This document shows, one piece after another, positions 1-5,222 of a DNA stretch of 6,649 nt. How positions within the stretch are numbered: position 1 is the stretch's first letter; each line of letters opens with the position of its first letter. The DNA lies in NCBI GenBank assembly GCA_016873405.1, contig VGXH01000101.1, forward strand, positions 1 to 6,649, in the 5' to 3' direction. The DNA is from a bacterium (lineage in GTDB: Bacteria; Krumholzibacteriota; Krumholzibacteria; LZORAL124-64-63). The translations under genes and the position numbers were made by a program. The notes under the pieces are model-generated. The model had not been told where the DNA came from, searched no databases, and saw only the letters and a program-made list of their open reading frames with translations.

Positions 1-588
1 AAAAACATGCAGTGCGACATCTACCACCCGTGCCAGGCGCTGGCCGACCTGATGACGATCCGCGAGAAGTTCCCCGACGGCCTGCGCGGCCGCAAGATCG
101 CCGTCAGCTGGACCTACGCGCCGTCCTACGTGCGCCCCATCTCGGTGCCGCACTCGACCATCCTGATGATGTCGCGCTTCGGCCTGGACGTCACGCTGGC
201 GCACCCGAAGGAATTCAGGCTGATGCCCGCGATCATGGCCCAGGCCCAGGCCAACGCGAAGGCAGGCGGCACGAAGTCCGAGGTCGTCGACGACATGGAC
301 GCCGCCTTCGAGGGCGCGCACATCGTGTACCCCAAGAGCTGGGGCTGCCTGGTCACCGAGCCGGACCGCCAGGCCGCGGTGCAGCACATCAACAAGTACC
401 CGGGCTGGATCGCCGACGAGAAGCGCATGGCCCTGACCGCCAAGGACAGCATCTACATGCACCCGCTGCCGGCCAGCCGCGGCCAGGAAGTGACCGACGG
501 GGTCATCGACGGACCGCACTCCGTGGTCTGGGACGAGGCCGAGAACCGCCTGCACACGGCCAAGGCCCTCATGGCCCTGACGATGTAG
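1..588 (+). CDS. Carbamoyltransferase of the N-acetylornithine/YgeW (knotted) group, 5'-truncated
   Basis: This is the C-terminal 195 residues of an aspartate/ornithine carbamoyltransferase family protein; the frame is open from base 1, so the N-terminal carbamoyl-phosphate domain with its STRT-type loop lies outside the window. Family members transfer a carbamoyl group between carbamoyl phosphate and an amino group in the cytoplasm. The HPCQ motif (bases 25-36) is intact and followed by ALADLMTIREKF. SWTYAPSY (bases 106-129), ISVPHS, a long LAHP segment and VYPKSWG (bases 325-345) resemble the YgeW and N-acetylornithine carbamoyltransferase group rather than classical ArgF. The motif that reads HCLP in ornithine-type enzymes is HPLP (bases 460-471), followed by ASRGQEVTDGVIDGP and an AENRLHTAKALM tail. 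The TAG stop is 1 nt before the next gene's GTG, so the two are probably co-translated. The family is confident; the substrate is not. Plain ornithine is unlikely if the cysteine is truly absent. Confidence 0.88.
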   Translation, partial: KNMQCDIYHPCQALADLMTIREKFPDGLRGRKIAVSWTYAPSYVRPISVPHSTILMMSRFGLDVTLAHPKEFRLMPAIMAQAQANAKAGGTKSEVVDDMDAAFEGAHIVYPKSWGCLVTEPDRQAAVQHINKYPGWIADEKRMALTAKDSIYMHPLPASRGQEVTDGVIDGPHSVVWDEAENRLHTAKALMALTM

Positions 589-589
589 C

Positions 590-1909
590 GTGGACCGGGA
601 CGTCGACAACGCCGGCGGCGCGCCGGCCGGTCTGCCGCCGGTCGCGACCAACCCGCGCTGGCTGGGCTGCCGCTGCGTGCTCTGCGGCCGCGACCACGAC
701 ACCGCTTACGCGGGTTTCACCTGCGCCGACTGCGGCGACGAAGGCATCCTCGACGCGGAGTACGGACCGGCCGCGGGGCTTGCCGCGCGGTTGCGGCAGG
801 CGGCCGGCGACGCCTCGCGCGGACTGTGGCGCTTCGCCGCGCTGCTGCCGGTGGAACCCGCGGACGCGCATCCCGCCTGGGCCGTGGCCGGCGCCGCGCC
901 GCTGCCGGCGCCGCGCTTGGCCGCGCACCTCGGCCTGCGTTCCCTGGTGCTCAAGGACGACACGGGGCTGCCGTCGGCCAGCCTCAAGGACCGCGCCGCG
1001 GCGGTGGCGCTGGCCCGCGCGGCGCAACTGGGGCTGGGTCACCTGGCCTGCGCCTCGACCGGGAACGCCGCGGCCAGCCTGGCCGTGCTGGCCTCGCGCG
1101 GCGGCTTCCGCTGCACGATCTTCGTGCCGGCAGCGGCCCCGCGCGGCAAGCTCGCCCAACTGCTGCTGCACGGCGCGCGTGTGGTGCGCGTCGACGGATC
1201 CTACGACCAGGCCTACGAGCTGTCGCTGGTCGAGATCGCGCGCCACCGCTGGTACAGCCGCAATTGCGCCCACAACCCGCTGCTGGTCGAGGGCAAGAAG
1301 ACCGCCGCGCTGGAACTGGCCTGGGACCTGACGCGCGGGTTCACCGACAACGGCGGCCTGCCGGACGTCGTGCTGGTGCCCGTCGGCGACGGCTGCATCG
1401 TGTCCGCGACGGCGAAGGCGTTCGGCGAACTGCGCGAGTCGGGCCTGACCGACCGGGTGCCGCGCGTGATCGGCGTCCAGGCCGAGGGCGCCGCCGCGCT
1501 GGCGCGGGCCTGGGCCGCGACGGGCGGCGACCGCGCCGCGCTGACCGGCAGGCAGGTGCACGCCCTGGTCGCGCCGGTGCGGGCGCGGACCCTCGCCGAC
1601 TCGATCAGCGTCGGCACGCCGCGCAACCGCGTGAAGGCCTGGCGCCGCGTGGCCGCCACCGGCGGCGCCTTCCTGGCGGTCCCCGACCAGGCCATCGTCG
1701 AGGCCGTCGTCGCGCTGGCCGCGCGCGGGGGCGTCTTCGCCGAGCCATCGGGCGCGGCCGGGCTGGCCGGCGTCCTGGCCGCCCGCGAGGCCGGACTGAT
1801 CAGCCCCGGCGACGCCGTGGCGGCGCTGGTGACCGGCCACGGGCTCAAGGATCCCGGCGCGGCGCTGGGCGCCTGCGCCATGCCCGAGCCGGTGCCGCCG
1901 TTGGCCTGA
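590..1909 (+). CDS. Threonine synthase-like PLP-dependent enzyme with N-terminal zinc ribbon
   Basis: A 439-residue fold-type-II PLP enzyme of the threonine synthase family. Residues 29-48 form a short zinc ribbon (C29-x2-C32 and C45-x2-C48), common at the N-terminus of threonine-synthase-like proteins. The Schiff-base lysine is predicted as K133 in SASLKDRAA; the substrate/cofactor loop is STGNAAAS (156-163); HNPLLVEGKKTAA (228-240) matches the family's NP..EG.KT block; the PLP-phosphate loop is probably PVGDGCI (264-270); AEPSGAAG (384-391) and TGHGLKDP (415-422) complete the signature. The GTG start at 590 is chosen because it keeps the complete zinc ribbon and sits 1 nt after the upstream stop. 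No Shine-Dalgarno sequence is visible, which suggests translational coupling. Threonine synthase makes threonine from O-phosphohomoserine, but the pairing with a YgeW-like carbamoyltransferase and the variant loops (SLKD for SFKD, GDGC for GNGG) leave room for another beta-elimination or replacement reaction on an amino acid. The family is sure; the exact reaction is open. Confidence 0.9.
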   Translation: MDRDVDNAGGAPAGLPPVATNPRWLGCRCVLCGRDHDTAYAGFTCADCGDEGILDAEYGPAAGLAARLRQAAGDASRGLWRFAALLPVEPADAHPAWAVAGAAPLPAPRLAAHLGLRSLVLKDDTGLPSASLKDRAAAVALARAAQLGLGHLACASTGNAAASLAVLASRGGFRCTIFVPAAAPRGKLAQLLLHGARVVRVDGSYDQAYELSLVEIARHRWYSRNCAHNPLLVEGKKTAALELAWDLTRGFTDNGGLPDVVLVPVGDGCIVSATAKAFGELRESGLTDRVPRVIGVQAEGAAALARAWAATGGDRAALTGRQVHALVAPVRARTLADSISVGTPRNRVKAWRRVAATGGAFLAVPDQAIVEAVVALAARGGVFAEPSGAAGLAGVLAAREAGLISPGDAVAALVTGHGLKDPGAALGACAMPEPVPPLA

Positions 1910-1942
1910 GCGGACGGCGCCGGCGCTGAACGCGCCCAGAGC

Positions 1943-1947
1943 GGAGG
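1943..1947 (+). promoter_or_regulatory. Ribosome binding site (GGAGG) of the TauE/SafE gene
   Basis: GGAGG lies 8 nt before the GTG at 1956 and decides the start: no ATG is available at the N-terminus and this GTG places the first hydrophobic segment right after a short charged lead. The 46-bp gap after the PLP-enzyme gene shows no clear promoter or terminator, so this gene is probably part of the same transcript. Confidence 0.7.
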
Positions 1948-1955
1948 CCGACCGC

Positions 1956-2720
1956 GTGGACGGAACCATCGACCTGCTGCTGGCCGCGGCCGCGGCGCTG
2001 GTGGCCGGCGCGATCAACGCGCTGGCCGGCGGCGGCACGCTGGTGACCTTCCCCGCCCTGCTGGCCCTGGGCATGCCGGCGGTCGTCGCCAACGTCACCA
2101 ACACCGTGGCGCTGTGTCCCGGCTATGTCGGCGGCACGCTGGCGCAGAAGGCGGACCTGCGCGGCCAGGGCGCGCGCCTGCGGCGCCTCTTGCCGGCCGC
2201 GGCGCTCGGCGGCGTGCTGGGCGGGTGGCTGCTGCTCGCATCGGGCGAGAAGCTGTTCCGCGGGCTGGTGCCCTGGCTGATCCTGCTGGCTTCGCTCCTT
2301 CTGGCCGTGCAGGGCCGGATGCGCGCCTGGCTGGACCGGCGCCTGGACCGGGGCGGCGGCGACCGGCTGGAGCGCGCGACCTGGCTGCCGGTGGGCGCGG
2401 CCGCCGTGTACGGCGGCTACTTCGGCGCCGGGCTGAGCGTGATCGTGCTGGCGGCGCTGGGGCTGTCGGCGCGCGAATCACTGACGCGCCTGAACGCGGC
2501 CAAGCAGGCGATCGCCCTGGTCGTCAACCTGGCGGCGGCCGCGTTCTTCCTGTTCAGCGGGCAGGTCGCCTGGACGTTCGCGGCGGTGATGGCCGTCGGC
2601 GCGCTGGGCGGCGGCGCGCTGGGCGGCAGGCTGGCCGGACGCCTGCCGCCGACGGCGCTGCGCAGGACCGTGGTCGGGCTGGGCCTGATCGTGGCGGCCG
2701 TGTACTTCGCGCGGGGCTGA
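1956..2720 (+). CDS. TauE/SafE (TSUP) family membrane transporter
   Basis: A 254-residue integral inner-membrane protein with about seven to eight hydrophobic segments (roughly residues 5-36, 43-62, 77-96, 100-120, 145-170, 184-201, 206-224, 236-251) and an arginine-rich cytoplasmic loop at 121-141. The two-fold internal repeat typical of the TSUP family is visible: GAINALAGGGTLVTFPALL with VVANVTNT in the first half, and YGGYFGAGLSVIVLAALGL with LTRLNAAKQ in the second half. Length is normal for the family. Members move sulfite, sulfoacetate, taurine-derived or other small organic anions, usually outward, and substrate cannot be read from sequence. Its position 46 bp downstream of the carbamoyltransferase/PLP-enzyme pair suggests, but does not prove, that it exports or imports an anion linked to that pathway. 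It ends 24 bp from the convergent cysS stop. Confidence 0.88.
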   Translation: MDGTIDLLLAAAAALVAGAINALAGGGTLVTFPALLALGMPAVVANVTNTVALCPGYVGGTLAQKADLRGQGARLRRLLPAAALGGVLGGWLLLASGEKLFRGLVPWLILLASLLLAVQGRMRAWLDRRLDRGGGDRLERATWLPVGAAAVYGGYFGAGLSVIVLAALGLSARESLTRLNAAKQAIALVVNLAAAAFFLFSGQVAWTFAAVMAVGALGGGALGGRLAGRLPPTALRRTVVGLGLIVAAVYFARG

Positions 2721-2726
2721 GGCGAC

Positions 2727-2744
2727 GGGCCGCGCGCCGCGCCC
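2727..2744. terminator. Possible bidirectional hairpin between convergent TauE/SafE and cysS genes
   Basis: GGGC-(C)-GCG, a CGC loop, then CGC-GCCC can fold into a seven-pair stem with one bulged C. It fills the gap between two convergent stop codons, a place where a shared terminator is expected. There is no T tract on either side, so intrinsic termination is doubtful, and short GC stems arise easily in DNA of this composition. Confidence 0.25.
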
Positions 2745-4337
2745 TCAGGCGAAGTCCCAGTTCGTCCCCGTCGACCCGTCCTTCACCACGAGCCCGAGCG
2801 CGGCCAGTTCGTCGCGAATCGCGTCCGAGCGCGCCCAGTCCTTGACTGCGCGCGCCTGTTGCCTGTCCGCCACGAGCGCCTCCACCCGCCCGAGGTCCAG
2901 GCCCGCCTGCGCCGCGCGGCGGTTGCGCCGGCGCTGCAGCCAGCCGTCCGCGTCGCCGCCGAAGCAGCCGAGGATCGCCGCCACCTGGTCCATGTCGGCC
3001 AGGAACCCCGCCAGCCACTGCAGCCGAACCGCCATGTCCACGCCCCTGGTGGCCGCCAGCAGCGTGTTCGCCTCGGCCAGCGGACGGCTCAGGGTGCCCA
3101 GGGCGCCGCTCGTGTTGAAGTCGTTCCGCATGTGTTCGCAGAAGGCCGCCAGCAGCGGGCCCGGCCCGGCGGGTCCAGCCGGGGCGGCGGCGCCCGCCTC
3201 GCGCAGCAGGCGGCGCGCGCCGGACAGCGTCGCGTGGACGTAGGCCAGGCGGTCGTCCGCCTCCTCCAGGCCCGGGAAGCGCACGCGCGCGCGGAGCGCC
3301 TCGCGACCGGGCTCGGCGCCGCAGGCAGCGCAGCGGCCCTGATCCTGGGCGTCGCGATCCAGGGGCGCCCCGCAGGCGGGGCAGTCCACGCGCACTTCGA
3401 AGTTCAGCCCGCTGCGGTAGTGCACCGTCAGCAGGAAGTAACGGACCGTCTCGGGATCGTGCAGCGCCAGGACCTCGCGCGTGGTGAAGAAGTTGCCCAG
3501 GCTCTTGGACATCTTCTCGCCCGCGAAATCGATGAAGCCGTTGTGCAGCCAATTGAGCGCGAAGGTGCCCGGGCCGTAGGCCCCCTGGCTCTGCGCGATC
3601 TCGTTCTCATGGTGCGGGAAGATCAGGTCCCGCCCGCCGCAATGGATGTCAAAGGTCTCGCCCAGGTGCTTGCTGCACATCGCCGAGCACTCGATGTGCC
3701 AACCGGGGCGACCGGGGCCCCACGGGCTGTCCCAGGCGGGCTCGCCGGGCTTGGCCGCCTTCCACAGCGCGAAGTCCAGCGGCGACTCCTTGCGCGCGTC
3801 CACCTCGACGCGGCTGCCGGCGCCCTCCAGGAGGTCGTCGGGCCGCCGCTTGCCGAGCTTCCCGTACTCGGCGAACGCGGCCACGCGGAAGTAGACGTCG
3901 CCTTCGGCGACATAGGCCCCACCGCGCGCGAGCAGGCGCTCGATCAGTTCGACGATCTCCGGCAGGTGGCTGCTCACGCGCGGTTCCACGTCGGGCTCGA
4001 GCATCCCGAGGGTCGCCATGTCCCGGTGATACTCATCGGCGAAGCGCTCGGCCACCGCCATGGCTTCCACGCCGTCGGCGTTGGCCCGCGCGATGATCTT
4101 GTCGTCGATGTCGGTGATGTTGCGCACGTACTTGACCTGCAGCCCCTGGTGGCGCAGGAAGCGGACGATGACGTCCGGCACCAGCGCCGCGCGCGCGTTG
4201 CCGACATGGCACAGGTCGTAGACCGTCGGCCCGCAGCAGTAGACGCCGCACCGCCCGGGATCGCGCAGTTCCAGTTCGCGCTTGCTGGCGGTGAAGGTGT
4301 CGTGGACGAGGATCGACGGCGGCGGTCCCTGGTTCAT
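2745..4337 (-). CDS. cysS: Cysteinyl-tRNA synthetase with an inserted four-cysteine ribbon
   Basis: A 530-residue class I aminoacyl-tRNA synthetase that charges tRNA-Cys with cysteine using ATP. Key elements in order: CCGPTVYDLCHVGNAR (34-49) with the HIGH-type HVGN and the zinc-binding cysteine C35; VKYVRNITDIDDKII (68-82); PGWHIECSAM (211-220) with C217; GGRDLIFPHHENEIAQ (234-249), supplying the other predicted zinc ligands; and KMSKS at 275-279. The C-terminal anticodon-binding part runs to GTNWDFA. The start ATG at 4337 places SILVHDTF where family members begin; upstream in-frame codons encode only low-complexity arginine/proline-rich sequence. A GGGGG at 4343-4347, 5 nt from the ATG, is a weak ribosome site. 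The protein is longer than the usual 460-500 residues, mainly because residues 315-353 contain C319-x2-C322 and C336-x2-C339, probably a second zinc site. The gene is divergent from the TPR-like gene and convergent with the TauE/SafE gene. Identification is secure; the role of the insertion is unknown. Confidence 0.98.
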   Translation of the reverse strand: MNQGPPPSILVHDTFTASKRELELRDPGRCGVYCCGPTVYDLCHVGNARAALVPDVIVRFLRHQGLQVKYVRNITDIDDKIIARANADGVEAMAVAERFADEYHRDMATLGMLEPDVEPRVSSHLPEIVELIERLLARGGAYVAEGDVYFRVAAFAEYGKLGKRRPDDLLEGAGSRVEVDARKESPLDFALWKAAKPGEPAWDSPWGPGRPGWHIECSAMCSKHLGETFDIHCGGRDLIFPHHENEIAQSQGAYGPGTFALNWLHNGFIDFAGEKMSKSLGNFFTTREVLALHDPETVRYFLLTVHYRSGLNFEVRVDCPACGAPLDRDAQDQGRCAACGAEPGREALRARVRFPGLEEADDRLAYVHATLSGARRLLREAGAAAPAGPAGPGPLLAAFCEHMRNDFNTSGALGTLSRPLAEANTLLAATRGVDMAVRLQWLAGFLADMDQVAAILGCFGGDADGWLQRRRNRRAAQAGLDLGRVEALVADRQQARAVKDWARSDAIRDELAALGLVVKDGSTGTNWDFA

Positions 4338-4395
4338 GGCATCCCCCGGCGGCCGTCGCGCGCGACCGCCCGTCTGGTGGTTTCCGTGGTCCGCC

Positions 4396-4424
4396 ATGAT
4401 AGGCCGCGCGGGCGCCCGGGACCA
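4396..4424 (-). promoter_or_regulatory. Weak sigma70-like promoter candidate for cysS
   Basis: On the minus strand a TATCAT (4396-4401, five of six consensus bases) lies 17 bp from TGGTCC (4419-4424, three of six). Transcription would start near 4389 and leave a leader of about 50 nt before the ATG at 4337. A CGGGCGCCCG palindrome (4409-4418) sits in the spacer. TATCAT stands out in such GC-rich DNA, but the -35 match is poor. No T-box stem or tRNA-like anticodon loop is evident in the short leader. Confidence 0.3.
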
Positions 4425-4441
4425 GCCGCAACGCGGCCGGC

Positions 4442-4473
4442 GGCGGCGGCGCGGCAGATGGCGGCGGCGCGGC
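4442..4473. repeat. 14-bp direct repeat in the divergent intergenic region
   Basis: GGCGGCGGCGCGGC occurs at 4442-4455 and again at 4460-4473, separated by AGAT, giving an 18-bp period. It is followed by the palindrome GCCGCCGGCGGC (4472-4483). It lies in the 236-bp region between cysS and the TPR-like gene. It could be an operator, or simply a slippage-prone GGC-rich stretch. Confidence 0.4.
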
Positions 4474-4488
4474 CGCCGGCGGCGGGAC

Positions 4489-4517
4489 TTGCGCCGGGAA
4501 CGGTCCGGCGTCATCAT
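4489..4517 (+). promoter_or_regulatory. Weak promoter candidate for the TPR-like gene
   Basis: TTGCGC (4489-4494) is followed after 17 bp by CATCAT (4512-4517), matching the sigma70 consensus at three and four of six positions. Transcription would start near 4524, about 50 nt before the ATG at 4574. The match is poor, and it is listed mainly because it is the best AT-containing candidate in the rightward half of the divergent region. Confidence 0.2.
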
Positions 4518-4564
4518 CGTCGCCGGCGCCCCCGACCGCGCGGGCGCCGCAACCTCGGCGGCCC

Positions 4565-4569
4565 GGAGG
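4565..4569 (+). promoter_or_regulatory. Ribosome binding site (GGAGG) of the TPR-like gene
   Basis: GGAGG lies 4 nt before the ATG at 4574. The spacing is slightly short but the core is full, and it supports this start, which keeps the basic N-terminal tail ahead of the hydrophobic segment. Confidence 0.65.
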
Positions 4570-4573
4570 CGGC

Positions 4574-5206
4574 ATGAGCAGCGACACGACCCGGCAGCAG
4601 ACCAGCCCCCGACGCTCCCTGTGGCCCGATCGCCCCCGGCGACGGCCGCGTTCGGTGTGGTGGCTGGCGGCGGTCGCCGCCATCGTGGTCGCCGCCGTGA
4701 TCCTGCTCGCGACCGCCGGCTGCGGCTCCCGCTCATGCGTGGCGCTGGCCGACCGCGCGCCCTTGCCCTCGTCGCAGGTGGACATGAGCAGCGCGAACCC
4801 GGCGCTCAGGGCGATCTACAACCTGGGCATGGCGCATTACGCCGCAGGTGACTGGGCGGCGGCCGCGGACCAGCTCGCCCGGGCGGATCGCATGCTGCAG
4901 GCCGACCCCGCCGCCGGACCGGCCGGGCAGCCCTTGTTCGCGCCGTTCGTCCGCATGTACCTGGGCGTGGCGCACCTGCAGGCTGGTCAACTGGCCGAGG
5001 CAAGGGCCGTCTGCGCGGCGCTGGCGGACCCGGCGGTGGCCCAGCCGCTGCGTGAACGGGGCCTGTGGTACGGGGCGCAGTGCCGGCTGCTGCAGGGCGA
5101 GGCCGAGGGCGCGCTGGACCTGCTCGACCGGCTGGGCGACAGCCCGGTCTACGCCCAGCAGGCCCGTGACCAGGCCGCCGCCGTGCGCGCGCGACTGGGT
5201 CGCTGA
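4574..5206 (+). CDS. Membrane-anchored or lipoprotein TPR-like protein of unknown function
   Basis: A 210-residue protein that I cannot assign to a named family. The N-terminus is strongly basic (seven arginines between residues 13 and 26). A hydrophobic segment (about 29-48) follows and ends in ATAGC, with C50 as a possible lipidated cysteine; T at the -3 position makes the lipobox imperfect. The alternative is a simple signal anchor with the C-terminal part outside the cytoplasm. The remainder is alanine-rich and helical with three TPR-like hairpins: IYNLGMAHYAAGDWAAAADQL (81-101), FVRMYLGVAHLQAGQLAEARAV (125-146) and LWYGAQCRLLQGEAEGALDLL (164-184). These show the alanine/glycine spacing of tetratricopeptide repeats. 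TPRs usually hold protein partners, so a periplasmic scaffold or assembly role is plausible, but nothing nearby names the partner. It is divergent from cysS and convergent with meaB, so it is probably transcribed alone. It is a real gene by its ribosome site, coherent hydrophobic segment and repeats. Confidence 0.78.
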   Translation: MSSDTTRQQTSPRRSLWPDRPRRRPRSVWWLAAVAAIVVAAVILLATAGCGSRSCVALADRAPLPSSQVDMSSANPALRAIYNLGMAHYAAGDWAAAADQLARADRMLQADPAAGPAGQPLFAPFVRMYLGVAHLQAGQLAEARAVCAALADPAVAQPLRERGLWYGAQCRLLQGEAEGALDLLDRLGDSPVYAQQARDQAAAVRARLGR

Positions 5207-5207
5207 G

Positions 5208-5220
5208 GGCGCGGGGCGCC
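5208..5220. terminator. Short perfect hairpin between convergent TPR-like gene and meaB
   Basis: GGCGC-GGG-GCGCC is a perfect 5-bp stem with a 3-nt loop in the 16-bp gap between the stop codons at 5204-5206 and 5223-5225. No T tract follows on either strand. It may help block read-through between convergent genes, but chance formation is likely in DNA this rich in GC. Confidence 0.25.
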
Positions 5221-5222
5221 GC

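Noticed and set aside
7..588. Carbamoyltransferase as a complete 193-residue gene starting at the ATG at base 7
   Set aside because: The frame is open to base 1, the family needs an N-terminal carbamoyl-phosphate domain of well over 100 residues, and the ATG lies just before HPCQ in the middle of the fold.
569..2104. Long minus-strand open frame opposite the PLP-enzyme and permease genes
   Set aside because: Its translation is arginine/glycine/alanine low-complexity sequence without any family motif, while the opposite strand encodes clear conserved enzymes. Long antisense frames are expected at this GC content.
4338..4573. T-box or other riboswitch leader upstream of cysS
   Set aside because: The likely leader is only about 50 nt, with no T-box-like sequence or specifier stem; nothing in it goes beyond ordinary GC-rich pairing.
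2859..4577. Long plus-strand open frame opposite cysS
   Set aside because: It mirrors the whole cysS coding region, has no recognisable motif, and the cysS frame contains all the catalytic signatures.
4338..4736. N-terminal extension of CysRS from upstream in-frame codons
   Set aside because: The extra 133 residues are arginine/proline-rich low complexity, overlap the divergent TPR-like gene, and CysRS normally begins shortly before the segment that starts at the ATG at 4337.
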